Assembly: GCA_031292485.1 (NCBI GenBank)
Contig: JARLHA010000003.1
Span: 62,001-126,000 of the forward strand
Length of the DNA: 64,000 nucleotides
DNA from: Mucilaginibacter sp.
Lineage (GTDB): Bacteria; Bacteroidota; Bacteroidia; Sphingobacteriales; Sphingobacteriaceae
Reading direction: 5' to 3'
Shown here piece by piece: positions 1 to 8,728 of this stretch. A program made the translations under genes and the position numbers. A model generated the notes under the pieces. That model saw nothing but the letters and a program-made list of their open reading frames with translations. It searched no databases and was not told where the DNA came from. The stretch's first letter is position 1. The number at the start of each line of letters is the position of its first letter.

Positions 1-1362
1 ATTAAAATGATCAGACCGGTAGTAACCGCCGGCGCCGGGGTTCTTATCACCCGTAACCTTTTTTCCGTCCTGTTTTGCAAAATCCGCTACATAGTCCTCC
101 AGGTCGTTCTGTCCTTTGCCGGTAATTGAAAAATCATTCGTTTCGCCATAGTCGCCCAAAGCGTCCATGTTCAGGTCTGCCACAGTTTTATTTAATGGAT
201 AGATGGGATGTGTCGCATAATATTCTGAACCAAGCAGGCCCTGCTCCTCCCCGGTTACTGCCAAAAATACTATAGATCGTTGAGGTATGTCTTTTAATTG
301 CACAAACTTTCTGGCTTCGCTTAAAACCGCGGCGACGCCGCTTGCATTATCAACTGCCCCATTATAAATGCTATCGCCTTTTGCATCGGGTTTACCAATG
401 CCCAGGTGATCCCAATGTGCAGTGTACAGAATGCACTCTTGCGGCCGGGTACGTCCTTTTAATACCGCGATCACATTATGCGATGTTGAATATTTTAATT
501 TATTTTGAATGGTAAGGGTGGCATCCAGGTTTAATGGAATGGCTTTAAAATTTCTTTTGCACGCGATAGCCCTGAAATCACCGGTAATACCGCCGGCCGA
601 AAACAGTTTTTTGGCAGCTTCTTCCGTTATCCAGCCTTCCACTTTGCATCGTGATAAATGTTTATCCTGTTGCTGTAAATATAGCTTTGCTCCGGTAAAA
701 CTATTAGCCACCACACTCCAGCCATAGCTTGCCGGCTCAGTTTGATGTACGATAATGATTCCTGCCGCACCCTGCCTGGCTGCTTCTTCGTATTTATAGG
801 TCCAGCGGCCATAGTAGGTCATGGTATCGCCTTTAAATAAGGTACGGTCACCCGATTTAAAACCCGGGTCATTCACCAGTACCACAACTGTTTTACCTTT
901 CACGTCAAGCCCGGCGTAATCGTTCCATTTATATTCGGGGGCAACAATGCCATATCCCGCAAATACCAGCGGTGAGTTTTTTAATTGTACCGTATCCAGC
1001 TCACGCCGTGTCGAAGCCACAAAATCAGTAAGGTAATTCAGGTTGATATGTTGCTTTCCGCCGCTTATTTCCATTGTGCCCACCGGCTTGCTGTTAACTT
1101 CAACCATAGGTACCTCCTGGAAATAACTACCATTATTCCCCGGATCGAGACCCAGCTTTTTAAATTCGGATGAAATGTAGGCGATAGCTTTAGTTTCACC
1201 CAAAGTAAATGGCTTCCGGCCAAGTAATGAATCATCTGCCAATACTGCAATATGGCTTTTTATTTCGTCGCCTGTTATGGGATTGCCCTTGTCGTGGCTT
1301 TTGCAACCTGCAAGTAGTGTAGCTATTGAAAAAGTTAAAAGGAAAGAATAATTTATTTTCAT
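1..1362 (-). CDS. M28 family zinc aminopeptidase lipoprotein, C-terminus cut by window edge
   Basis: The reading frame stays open to the window edge, giving 454 residues without a stop. The N-terminus is a lipoprotein signal ending in LLAGC (Cys20), so the mature protein is probably membrane-anchored outside the cytoplasm. A protease-associated (PA-like) insert occupies the middle. All co-catalytic zinc ligands of the M28 family are visible: H316 and D318 (AHWDHLG), D338 (VDNASG), the catalytic pair E372-E373 (TGEEQGLLG), D400 (NMDALG) and H452 (SDHF). The enzyme should remove N-terminal residues from peptides. ATG at 1360-1362 was chosen because it gives a clean signal peptide and sits about 16 bases below a TAnnTTTG promoter. 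Only the extreme C-terminus is missing. Confidence 0.93.
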   Translation of the reverse strand, partial: MKINYSFLLTFSIATLLAGCKSHDKGNPITGDEIKSHIAVLADDSLLGRKPFTLGETKAIAYISSEFKKLGLDPGNNGSYFQEVPMVEVNSKPVGTMEISGGKQHINLNYLTDFVASTRRELDTVQLKNSPLVFAGYGIVAPEYKWNDYAGLDVKGKTVVVLVNDPGFKSGDRTLFKGDTMTYYGRWTYKYEEAARQGAAGIIIVHQTEPASYGWSVVANSFTGAKLYLQQQDKHLSRCKVEGWITEEAAKKLFSAGGITGDFRAIACKRNFKAIPLNLDATLTIQNKLKYSTSHNVIAVLKGRTRPQECILYTAHWDHLGIGKPDAKGDSIYNGAVDNASGVAAVLSEARKFVQLKDIPQRSIVFLAVTGEEQGLLGSEYYATHPIYPLNKTVADLNMDALGDYGETNDFSITGKGQNDLEDYVADFAKQDGKKVTGDKNPGAGGYYRSDHFN

Positions 1363-1377
1363 GTCGATCAGTTTGGC

Positions 1378-1385
1378 CAAATGTA
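1378..1385 (-). promoter_or_regulatory. Bacteroidetes -7 promoter element (TACATTTG) for the M28 peptidase
   Basis: Read on the minus strand this is TACATTTG, a perfect match to the Bacteroidetes -7 consensus TAnnTTTG. It predicts a start of transcription about nine bases before the ATG. The upstream TTG (1411-1413) lies at a long spacing of 25, so the -33 part is weak. Confidence 0.5.
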
Positions 1386-1556
1386 GCAAAAATGCCCTTT
1401 ATTTACCGTCCAACATCGCCGACCGTAACCGCACACCCTACTGTATCAAAATGATACGCACCAGCGCAAATATTTATATAAGATACTGAAAAACAACAAT
1501 ATAAAACAACGGCACACAGTTTGAGCAATAATTACCTGTTAACATAAAAAATCAAG

Positions 1557-1916
1557 ATGAGCAGTAAAAAACAACCTGAACGCCGTACATTTTTACAGGA
1601 TCGTTTTAATATCCTGATCAAAAGGCAAAAATCGGGAAAAGCAACCTTCAGCGAGTTGACTGAATTGGATGAAATTGTAAACGGCGACCCTGAGCTAAGA
1701 GAAAAAGTTATTCGTGAAGATATATTGATGGAAAGATATGATGACTTTGAAGAGCCAATGAACCATCCTCAAAATGAAGAGCCCGTTTTACAGCAAGTAA
1801 AAAGACGAAGTCTATTGGACCGCATGAAATCGCTGGTATCCCGTATTTTTAATACAGAAATGATCACCGTAAAACCACGGACTGTTATACAGCGTTCGGC
1901 GCTTTTTTCGTTCTGA
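1557..1916 (+). CDS. hypothetical protein, 119 aa
   Basis: Not recognised. The protein is charged and has no signal peptide or membrane segment. The first half is predicted helical (FLQDRFNILIKRQKSGKAT, then ELTELDEIVNGDPELREKVI) and resembles the short helical N-terminus of Bacteroidetes anti-sigma proteins, but no transmembrane helix or sensor domain follows. The C-terminus is basic. It has the same orientation as the SIMPL gene 89 bases downstream, but a good promoter lies between them, so they are probably separate transcripts. ATG at 1557 follows an A-rich stretch typical of Bacteroidetes translation starts. Confidence 0.6.
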   Translation: MSSKKQPERRTFLQDRFNILIKRQKSGKATFSELTELDEIVNGDPELREKVIREDILMERYDDFEEPMNHPQNEEPVLQQVKRRSLLDRMKSLVSRIFNTEMITVKPRTVIQRSALFSF

Positions 1917-1932
1917 TAAAATCGCTTTCTTT

Positions 1933-1940
1933 TACTTTTG
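1933..1940 (+). promoter_or_regulatory. -7 promoter element (TACTTTTG) for the SIMPL gene
   Basis: Perfect TAnnTTTG match, 66 bases before the ATG of the SIMPL gene, giving a leader of about 60 bases. No strong -33 TTTG is visible. Confidence 0.5.
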
Positions 1941-2005
1941 AAGTTCGCTCAGAACAAAATGAATGCTATTTTCGTTAGTTTTAAAAGCATTTTAAACTAC
2001 AGACT

Positions 2006-2686
2006 ATGAAAAAAATCATTTTACTGGCAACATTCATTGCAATTGCGTTTACCGTTTTTGCCCAAAATGCAGACCTGCGCCGCAAAATTGAAGTAAGCGG
2101 TTCTGCTGAACAGGAAGTTACGCCAGATATAATCAATGTTACCATTGCGTTACAGGAGTATATGAACGGCAAAACCAAAATAACTATTGACCAACTGGAA
2201 GGTCAACTGGAAAATGCTGTAAAAGACGCAGGCATTGCTAAAGAAGACTTTACCATCAATAACCTATCTGCCTTCAACAATTACTATCAAAAAAAGAAAA
2301 CACCGGATTTTTTAGCGGGCAAACAATATAGTATCCGTTTCCATGACCTCAATAAATTTGATCAGATCCTCGGCCAGGTTGATCCCAAAGGCATATCATC
2401 AACCAATATTGACAGTTATGATTACTCAAAGATTGCGGACGTAAAACGCCAGTTAAAAATACAGGCCTTACTGGCTACAAAAGAAAAAGCCACCTACCTT
2501 TTAACAAGTATCGGTGAAAAGTTGGGCGGTGTAATTGGTATTACAGAGGTTGACAATAATGCTATGCCTGTACAATACTCAAACAGGGTAATGGCCTTCA
2601 ACGCCATACAGCCTGCTTCGGATATTGATTTTAAGAAAATAAAATTAAGCTATCAGATAAACGCTGTTTTTGAAATTTCAAATTAA
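2006..2686 (+). CDS. SIMPL domain (DUF541) secreted protein
   Basis: A cleavable signal peptide (residues 1-19, ending VFAQ) is followed by one SIMPL domain that starts KIEVSGSAEQEVTPD, the typical opening of this family: a beta strand, then the conserved V.P D region. The length of 226 aa is normal for the Bacteroidetes version. SIMPL proteins are periplasmic or outer-membrane-associated. The family is named after a mouse signalling protein, and its best-studied bacterial members are oxidative-stress and membrane-integrity proteins of unclear mechanism. The gene stands alone with its own promoter, and nothing in the neighbourhood clarifies the role. Family call is firm, function is not. Confidence 0.9.
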   Translation: MKKIILLATFIAIAFTVFAQNADLRRKIEVSGSAEQEVTPDIINVTIALQEYMNGKTKITIDQLEGQLENAVKDAGIAKEDFTINNLSAFNNYYQKKKTPDFLAGKQYSIRFHDLNKFDQILGQVDPKGISSTNIDSYDYSKIADVKRQLKIQALLATKEKATYLLTSIGEKLGGVIGITEVDNNAMPVQYSNRVMAFNAIQPASDIDFKKIKLSYQINAVFEISN

Positions 2687-3043
2687 AGCGTGGAAAACCC
2701 TGGGCCATTTTTGTAATTATTTTTAAACATTTCTGCTTGTAAATTATAAATCCCTTAAAAAAACTTTCATTTCCAGAAGAATTTCCAAATGCCGAATGCA
2801 ATTTCTTTGTTACAAATATGTTAATAATTTTAAAACCAAAGCATGCATCACTACCAATTATTACGTTTTGACAATATATATTTTCGTATTGGTTAATTTA
2901 CCATAAAAAACGCACTACTTTTGTGGAGTTTCGGGCTCAATATTAAAAAAATATTAAGTTTTTATTTTCTTTCCCATTGATTAATAAGCACTTGACAATT
3001 TGAAAATTACCTTTTATCTTTAGTGACCCTAATAGATTTAAGC
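2687..3043. other. AT-rich intergenic region with two promoter candidates
   Basis: No gene or repeat is visible in this 357-base gap. It holds a perfect -7 element TACTTTTG at 2916-2923 (upstream TTG at 2889-2891, spacing 24) and a second, closer candidate at 2992-3022. Both would drive the downstream gene. The rest is AT-rich with no stable hairpin. Confidence 0.5.
2992..3022 (+). promoter_or_regulatory. promoter TTG-N20-TATCTTTA upstream of the 137-aa gene
   Basis: TTG at 2992-2994, 20 bases, then TATCTTTA at 3015-3022, which differs from TAnnTTTG only at the last base. It overlaps the upstream GTG codon at 3023, which argues that translation starts at the ATG at 3044 instead. Confidence 0.4.
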
Positions 3044-3457
3044 ATGATCCGTACACGCTTCAGAAAGGTAATAGTTGTTGCCCCTGAAAACTTCGATGAA
3101 CAATTAATTGCCGGTTACGTCAACGTGAAGCATGTATACTCTGCCGCCAATGTATTCCCTGCTATTTTTGAATCCTACCCTGAGCTGGCTATTTTTGATT
3201 ATGATTTTTTAGGGAGAGACCTGGAAAAAATCCTTCGCCGCATTCAAACAAATAAGTTCTACAATAAGATTAAAATCTACTGTTATAAAAACGATCCCAA
3301 TGAAAAAACAGATAGTTTTCTGAAGGTTCTGGGTGTTGATCAGTTTATTTACAAAGCCGACCTGGCCAAGACACAAAAACAAAAAACGGTGTTAAACACC
3401 GTCAATGCTATTATCGATACGTCTATTATAAAACTGGCAGCCAGCGTTAGCAGCTAA
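3044..3457 (+). CDS. receiver-like (flavodoxin-fold) small protein, 137 aa
   Basis: The alternation VIVVAP, AIFDYDFL, IKIYCYK, DQFIYKADL looks like the strand pattern of a response-regulator receiver fold. D-Y-D lies where the phosphorylated Asp would be, and YKADL matches the position of the conserved Lys region. The N-terminal acidic pair of real receivers is missing, because the first strand ends in VVAPENF, so this is probably a degenerate or pseudo-receiver. The ATG at 3044 is preferred over the GTG at 3023, which lies in the promoter. The gene runs into convergent serS with only four bases between stops, and no terminator fits there. Confidence 0.6.
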   Translation: MIRTRFRKVIVVAPENFDEQLIAGYVNVKHVYSAANVFPAIFESYPELAIFDYDFLGRDLEKILRRIQTNKFYNKIKIYCYKNDPNEKTDSFLKVLGVDQFIYKADLAKTQKQKTVLNTVNAIIDTSIIKLAASVSS

Positions 3458-3461
3458 CCAA

Positions 3462-4733
3462 TTAATCTATCCACTCAAACTTTGTATACGGTACCAGTAC
3501 TTCGGGTACTTTTATGCCATTTTCCGTCTGGTAATTTTCCAATATAGTAGCCACAATCCGCGGCAATGCCAATGCACTGCCATTAAGCGTGTGGGCAAAC
3601 TGGGTTTTACCTTCAGCATTGCGGAAACGCAGCTTTAAACGGTAGCTCTGAAAAGTTTCGAAATTTGAAACTGATGATACCTCGAGCCAGCGCTGCTGGG
3701 CTGCGCTCCAGGTTTCTAAATCATAGGTCAGGGCCGATCCAAAACCCATATCTCCGCCGCAAAGGCGCAGTACGCGGTAGGGCAGGCCCAATTTTTTCAA
3801 TAATCCCTGTACATGGCTCACCATTTGTTCAAGCAACTCGTAAGAATTATCGGGGTGTGCAATTTGAACGATCTCCACTTTGTCAAACTGGTGCAGGCGA
3901 TTCAACCCACGTACGTGGGCGCCATAGGAGCCGGCTTCCCTGCGAAAACAAGGTGTATGGCCACAATTTTTTATGGGTAGCTCATCGGCCTTTAAAATCA
4001 CATCACGGTAAAGGTTGGTGATGGGCACTTCGGCGGTCGGGATCAGGTAAAGGTTATCCAGGCCGACGTAGTACATCTGTCCTTCTTTATCAGGTAACTG
4101 GCTGGTACCAAAACCCGAAGCCTCGTTCACCATTAAAGGCACGCTTACTTCACTGAAACCGGCTTTTTCAGCCTCATCAATAAAGTAATTGATCAGGGCC
4201 CGCTGCAATTTGGCGCCTTTATTTTTATAAACGGGGAAACCAGCGCCGGTTATTTTAACCCCAAGTTCAAAATCAATCAGGTTGTATTTTGCGGCAAGCT
4301 CCCAATGCGGCAAGGCGTTCACAGGCAAGTGCGGCATAGCGCCGCTTTCAAGCACAATTTCATTATCCTCGGGTGTCAGGCCTTTTGGCACCGAACTATG
4401 CGGCAGATTGGGAAGCAATACCTGTTTCTGGTATAATTCTTCCTCTATAGTTGACAGCTGTTCGCCTAATGCTTTGATATCCTCTTTCCAGGTACCGGTT
4501 TTTGATTTAAGGATTTCCGCTTCATCTTTCTTCCCGGCCCGCATCAACTCGCCTATCTGTTTTGCCGCAGCGTTTGCTTCCGCCGAAACATTATCCAAAC
4601 TGGTTTGTGTTTGACGGCGTTTATCATCCAATTGAATAATTTCATCAACCAACGCGGGCTGTTTAAAATTTTTTACAGCCAAACGTTCCAAAACCTGTTC
4701 CCTGTTATCGCGGATATAATTAACTTGCAGCAT
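3462..4733 (-). CDS. serS: seryl-tRNA synthetase
   Basis: Class II synthetase that charges tRNA(Ser) in the cytoplasm. At 423 aa it has the normal bacterial length. The N-terminal ~110 residues form the antiparallel coiled-coil arm that holds the long variable arm of the tRNA. The catalytic core shows motif 2 (CFRREAGSYGAHVRGLNR, with the class II Arg and the Gln/Glu contacts following) and motif 3 (LNGSALALPRIVATILENYQ, with the invariant Arg). The N-terminus MLQVNYIRDNREQVLERL is the standard opening. The gene is monocistronic, with a promoter element 17 bases above the start. Confidence 0.98.
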   Translation of the reverse strand: MLQVNYIRDNREQVLERLAVKNFKQPALVDEIIQLDDKRRQTQTSLDNVSAEANAAAKQIGELMRAGKKDEAEILKSKTGTWKEDIKALGEQLSTIEEELYQKQVLLPNLPHSSVPKGLTPEDNEIVLESGAMPHLPVNALPHWELAAKYNLIDFELGVKITGAGFPVYKNKGAKLQRALINYFIDEAEKAGFSEVSVPLMVNEASGFGTSQLPDKEGQMYYVGLDNLYLIPTAEVPITNLYRDVILKADELPIKNCGHTPCFRREAGSYGAHVRGLNRLHQFDKVEIVQIAHPDNSYELLEQMVSHVQGLLKKLGLPYRVLRLCGGDMGFGSALTYDLETWSAAQQRWLEVSSVSNFETFQSYRLKLRFRNAEGKTQFAHTLNGSALALPRIVATILENYQTENGIKVPEVLVPYTKFEWID

Positions 4734-4749
4734 TATTTTTAATTTTAGG

Positions 4750-4757
4750 CAAAGATA
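4750..4757 (-). promoter_or_regulatory. -7 promoter element (TATCTTTG) for serS
   Basis: On the minus strand this reads TATCTTTG, a perfect TAnnTTTG. It lies 17 bases before the serS ATG. No TTTG is found at the expected -33 distance. Confidence 0.5.
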
Positions 4758-4763
4758 TAATCA

Positions 4764-4850
4764 GTTGGCGGTTTGCAGTGTGTAGTTAGCAGTTTTTTTG
4801 TTTACCCTTTCAACTGCCCACTGCCAACTTAAAACTGCCAACTTCAAACA
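4764..4850. repeat. inverted 'aactgccaact' word repeat
   Basis: The left part carries agttggcggtttgcag and gttagcagttt; the right part carries several copies of the inverse word (aactgccca, ctgccaactt, aactgccaactt). The same word, again as an inverted pair, occurs at 42553-42626. The element lies between the divergent serS and rsmI genes. Confidence 0.6.
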
Positions 4851-4856
4851 AAAAGA

Positions 4857-5555
4857 ATGAGTGGAAAATTATACCTGGTTCCCACCCCGATAGGCAACCT
4901 CGAAGATATGACTTTCAGGGCGATAAAGGTTTTGAAGGAAGCCGACCTGATCCTGGCCGAGGATACGCGTACTTCCGCGCCATTGCTCAAACATTTTGAT
5001 ATCCATCAAAAGGTATTCGCGCATCACCAGCATAATGAGCATCAGTCGACCAACGAAATCGTCCGGTTTTTAAAAGAAGGGAAAAATATCGCGTTGATTT
5101 CAGACGCGGGCACCCCTGCGATATCAGATCCCGGCTTTTTTTTAGTGCGGGAGGCCTTGAAGAATGAAATTGCGGTGGAATGCCTGCCCGGTGCCACGGC
5201 GTTTGTCCCGGCGCTGGTGAATTCAGGCTTCCCTACCGACCGTTTTTGCTTTGAAGGGTTTTTACCCGTAAAAAAAGGACGTCAAACCCGTTATAAAACT
5301 TTAGCGACTGAAGAACGTACCATCATCTTTTATGAGTCGCCGCACCGGTTATTAAAAACGTTGGATGAAATGGGCACTTATTTTGGGGCAGAAAGGCAAA
5401 TCTCGGTATCCCGCGAGCTGACCAAAATGTTTGAAGAAACGGTGAGGGGAACTGTTACTGAAGTAAAAACCTATTTTGAAACACACCCTTTAAAGGGGGA
5501 GTTCGTGATTTGTGTGAGCGGCCTCACCCAACCCTCTCCAAAGGAGAGGGCTTAA
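4857..5555 (+). CDS. rsmI: 16S rRNA (cytidine1402-2'-O)-methyltransferase RsmI
   Basis: Uses S-adenosylmethionine to 2'-O-methylate C1402 in the decoding centre of 16S rRNA. The family pattern is clear: LYLVPTPIGNLEDMTFRAIK at the start, ILAEDTRTS, HQHNE, then ALISDAGTPAISDPG and FYESPHRL. The body is of ordinary length, but the last 11 residues (G222-A232, LTQPSPKERA and the Gly before) are encoded by a dispersed palindromic element (5521-5632) that supplies the stop codon. The native end was probably around CVS/G221. The extra tail is unlikely to affect catalysis because the active site is well upstream. Confidence 0.96.
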   Translation: MSGKLYLVPTPIGNLEDMTFRAIKVLKEADLILAEDTRTSAPLLKHFDIHQKVFAHHQHNEHQSTNEIVRFLKEGKNIALISDAGTPAISDPGFFLVREALKNEIAVECLPGATAFVPALVNSGFPTDRFCFEGFLPVKKGRQTRYKTLATEERTIIFYESPHRLLKTLDEMGTYFGAERQISVSRELTKMFEETVRGTVTEVKTYFETHPLKGEFVICVSGLTQPSPKERA

Positions 5556-5632
5556 AAATGGTTAAATTGTTATAGTATATTTTTGAAATAGATTTTAAAA
5601 GTCCTCTCCTTTGGAGAGGATTTAGGTGAGGC
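5521..5632. repeat. GCCTCACC palindromic element, copy 1 (112 bp)
   Basis: Terminal inverted repeats GCCTCACC (5521-5528) and GGTGAGGC (5625-5632) enclose two perfect hairpins: CCCTCTCC-AAA-GGAGAGGG (5532-5550) and TCCTCTCC-TTT-GGAGAGGA (5602-5620). The left end codes for the rsmI tail, and the right end abuts the next ATG by three bases, placing AGGTGAGG where a ribosome-binding site would be. Related copies lie at 22250-22367 and 56620-56703. There is no coding capacity of its own, so it is a MITE- or REP-like unit. Confidence 0.85.
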
Positions 5633-5635
5633 TTT

Positions 5636-6157
5636 ATGGAAACTTATTTAACCAGCGTGATCAAACGCTTTGAATATTACAAAGCGCTTGCCGAACAAAC
5701 CATCGGGCAGGTGAATGATGAAGGCTTGTTTTGGCAATATAACGAGGAAAGCAACAGCATCGCGATGATCGTTCAGCACCTGGCTGGCAATATGCTTTCA
5801 CGCTGGACAGATTTTTTAACCAGCGACGGTGAAAAAGACTGGCGAAACCGGGATGCCGAGTTCGAAAGAGTGATTACCACCCGCGCTGAATTGCTGGAAC
5901 AATGGAATAAAGGATGGGACAGCCTGTTCAATGCGTTAAATTCAATCGGCGATGATGATTGGGAAAGGGACATCTATATCCGCAATGAGCGCCATAGCGT
6001 GGTGGATGCCATTAACCGGCAATTGTCTCATTACCCTTATCACGTAGGGCAGATTGTTTTTATCGGGAAAATGATAGCAGGTGCCAATTGGCATTCGTTA
6101 TCTATACCAAAAGGAAAATCAGGGTCGTTTAATTCCGAAAAATTTAAGAAGCAGTAA
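5636..6157 (+). CDS. DUF1572 / DinB-like four-helix protein
   Basis: A 173-aa soluble protein of the DinB superfamily, DUF1572 branch. This is suggested by TYLTSVIKRFEYYKALAEQT, the first conserved His in IVQHLAGNMLSRWTDFL, DGEKDWRNRDAEF, and the late HYPYHVGQIVFIGKMI with its two histidines. These three histidines sit where the metal ligands of the fold are expected. The family includes thiol transferases such as BshC-independent DinB-type enzymes, but the substrate here is unknown. The start lies three bases after the palindromic element. It may be translated from the element's AGGTGAGG, and it may be co-transcribed with rsmI. Confidence 0.85.
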   Translation: METYLTSVIKRFEYYKALAEQTIGQVNDEGLFWQYNEESNSIAMIVQHLAGNMLSRWTDFLTSDGEKDWRNRDAEFERVITTRAELLEQWNKGWDSLFNALNSIGDDDWERDIYIRNERHSVVDAINRQLSHYPYHVGQIVFIGKMIAGANWHSLSIPKGKSGSFNSEKFKKQ

Positions 6158-6225
6158 ATATACATTTGACAAACAATTAAAAAATAATTGCGTCATTTGC
6201 AGCATCTCCACGCGATATTATTTCA

Positions 6226-7836
6226 ATGAAAAAAAACATTCTGTTAGCCATATTTTCTGGTTTATTGCTTTGGATCGGCTGGCCACCTACGCATTACACT
6301 ACCTTTTTATTATTCGTTGGATTGGTGCCGATGCTGGTTGCCATTGAGAATATCATTCAATCTAACTCCGGCAAAAAAGGCAAAAAAATATTCGGTACCG
6401 CATTTATTGGTTTTTTTATTTGGAACACTTTATCTATTTTTTGGGTTTACAATTCCTTAAAAATAATTGGAGAGGTGGTGGCAATACCTGTTTCATTTAT
6501 ACCCTATTCCTTAGGGCCACTTTTAATGGCGACCGCCTGCTGGCTGTACTACCGAATGCGGTTAATAACAAACCGCAACTTCAGTTTATTGGGATTGGTT
6601 TGTTTTTGGATAGCTTACGAATACCTGAACCAAAGCTGGGATCTTAAATTCCCCTGGATGACATTAGGCAATGGTTTGGCGGTCTCGCACCAATGGGTGC
6701 AATGGTATGAATATACCGGGGTGTACGGCGGAACGCTTTGGATTTGGACGATAAACATTCTACTGTTTTTAGTTTACACCGGGTTAAAAGAGGGGCAAAA
6801 CAAATTCTCAAGATTAAAACTGATCACCGTATTTGTTCTGGTTTTAATTCTGCCGATGAGTTACTCTTTGTTCACTTATTATAATTACCATGAGCAAAAC
6901 AACCCTTCAAATATTGTAGTGGCACAACCAAATATAGATCCCTATGCCAAGGAATCAACAATGCCTGCATCATTGCAATTGAGTATATTAACCCATATTT
7001 CTGATTCACTGGGACAGGCGAACACGGAGTTTTTTATCTGGCCGGAAACGGCTATCGCGGACGAGATCAATGAGGATAATATCCGCACCAATACCTATTT
7101 TCAGCAAGCGCAGCATTTTTTAAATAAGTATAAAAACGGCAATTTATTAACCGGTGCCGAAACCTATAAGATCTATAATAACCAGGCCACACCAACAGCA
7201 ACTTACGACGAAGAGCATAATATTTACTCCGATAGTTTCAACACCGCTATAAACATTGAAAACTCGGCCGAGGTACAATTCTATCATAAATCTAAACTGG
7301 TTCCGGGTGTTGAGGCATTGCCTTTCCCATCAGCATTGGCGTTTTTAAAACCTGTTTTTGCACATTTAGGCGGGGCCACAGGCAGCTATGCCGGCCAAAA
7401 AGATCCGGGTGTTTTTTATGCGCAAAGTGGCATTGGCGTTACGCCGGCTATTTGCTACGAAACGCTTTGGGGCGGATGGATAGCGCAATCGGTAAAAAAA
7501 GGTTCGCAATTTATTGCCATTATCACCAACGATGGCTGGTGGGAAGATACGCCGGGCAAAGACCAGCATTTAGACTACGCCAAACTTCGGGCCATTGAAA
7601 CCCGCCGATGGGTTTGCCGTTCGGCCAATACCGGAATTTCGGCATTTATTAACCAGCGCGGCGATGTGGTGCAGCAAACTAAATGGTGGGTACGCACCGC
7701 CATCAAACAAAATATCAATCTTAACTCAGATATTACCTTTTATGTGCACTATGGCGATTACCTGGCTAAAATTGGATGCCTGCTGGCGTTACTGGGGGTA
7801 GTTTTTATTGGGATAAAAATGGCAATTCGAAAATAA
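6226..7836 (+). CDS. lnt: apolipoprotein N-acyltransferase
   Basis: Integral inner-membrane enzyme that adds the third acyl chain to the N-terminal cysteine of lipoproteins. About six hydrophobic segments in the first 220 residues precede a nitrilase-type catalytic domain. The catalytic triad is visible: Glu274 (FFIWPETAIAD), Lys in YHKSKLVPGVEALP (around 355-357) and Cys410 (TPAICYETLWGG). A last membrane helix closes the protein (LLALLGVVFIGIKMAI). The length of 536 aa is normal. Its presence fits the several lipoproteins encoded in this window. Downstream, only about 34 bases separate it from the convergent kinase gene. Confidence 0.97.
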   Translation: MKKNILLAIFSGLLLWIGWPPTHYTTFLLFVGLVPMLVAIENIIQSNSGKKGKKIFGTAFIGFFIWNTLSIFWVYNSLKIIGEVVAIPVSFIPYSLGPLLMATACWLYYRMRLITNRNFSLLGLVCFWIAYEYLNQSWDLKFPWMTLGNGLAVSHQWVQWYEYTGVYGGTLWIWTINILLFLVYTGLKEGQNKFSRLKLITVFVLVLILPMSYSLFTYYNYHEQNNPSNIVVAQPNIDPYAKESTMPASLQLSILTHISDSLGQANTEFFIWPETAIADEINEDNIRTNTYFQQAQHFLNKYKNGNLLTGAETYKIYNNQATPTATYDEEHNIYSDSFNTAINIENSAEVQFYHKSKLVPGVEALPFPSALAFLKPVFAHLGGATGSYAGQKDPGVFYAQSGIGVTPAICYETLWGGWIAQSVKKGSQFIAIITNDGWWEDTPGKDQHLDYAKLRAIETRRWVCRSANTGISAFINQRGDVVQQTKWWVRTAIKQNINLNSDITFYVHYGDYLAKIGCLLALLGVVFIGIKMAIRK

Positions 7837-7870
7837 GCTAACTTAAGACTTTCGACTCAAGACTATAGAC

Positions 7871-8728
7871 TTACAAACCACCTTCCCTGCTCAAAATAAA
7901 TTCCATCAGATCGTGTATTGGCTGGCGGATGATCTTACCAACATGTACGCCATTTTCTTTACAGGCCGCTTTTAGCTCATCCGAAAAAACAAAGGCTATC
8001 GAACCCACAAAATGGCATTTAAATTTATAGTATTGGGGGTACCACTTTATGTTGGTCTCAATAAATTCAATCATGCCCTTGTGCAAGAGGTTCTGGCCAT
8101 ATCCGGTACTGCGTATTTTTGTTAAAAACTTGCTGAACGCGGCGAGGTACGAATTTGGATTGGGCGTTTGATAAACATTCCTGATCACTATTTCCTTGGT
8201 AATATGGTAATCTTCATCAAATTTAGCACTGATATCCGGCGGCATATTGCCGTATAAAAAATCGGTGATCAACGCCTTGCCAAACCACGAGCCGGATCCC
8301 TCATCACCCAAAACAAAACCCAAACCATGCTGTCCGGAATGAATTTCCGCCCCATCAAAGTATGAAATGTTTGAACCGGTGCCCAAAACGCAACAAAGGC
8401 CTTTTTCGGCCCCGCATGTTGCGTAGGCGCTGCCTAGAAGGTCACTATCCACACTGATGTACGATTTATTAAATAGCTGGCTAAGGGCGTTGGAAACGAT
8501 CTCGTGCCTGTCGGGGCTGGAGCAGCCCGCCCCAAAAAAATAAATTTCTGTGATCTCAGAGGCATAGGCAATCATATCGGCTGCCTGCTCCTGTAAAATT
8601 TTTACGATCTCTTTTTCGGTTAAAAAATACGGATTAAGCCCGGATGTCCTAAATTGCTTTACTTCACCTGTCGAAAGTTTAAGCAACCAGTCTGTTTTCG
8701 ACGACCCGCTATCAGCTACCAGGATCAT
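7871..8728 (-). CDS. BadF/BadG/BcrA-type ATPase, probable N-acetylglucosamine kinase
   Basis: ASKHA-fold kinase of 285 aa. The phosphate-1 motif is DSGSSKTDWLL (residues 6-16). A second ATP-binding loop is GLCCVLGTGSNISYF, followed by LGDEGSGSWFGK, which is typical of GlcNAc and glucosamine kinases in Bacteroidetes. It probably phosphorylates an amino sugar recovered from the cell wall or diet. Its ATG overlaps the stop of the upstream response-regulator gene by ATGA, so the two are translationally coupled. Exact sugar is inference. Confidence 0.85.
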   Translation of the reverse strand: MILVADSGSSKTDWLLKLSTGEVKQFRTSGLNPYFLTEKEIVKILQEQAADMIAYASEITEIYFFGAGCSSPDRHEIVSNALSQLFNKSYISVDSDLLGSAYATCGAEKGLCCVLGTGSNISYFDGAEIHSGQHGLGFVLGDEGSGSWFGKALITDFLYGNMPPDISAKFDEDYHITKEIVIRNVYQTPNPNSYLAAFSKFLTKIRSTGYGQNLLHKGMIEFIETNIKWYPQYYKFKCHFVGSIAFVFSDELKAACKENGVHVGKIIRQPIHDLMEFILSREGGL

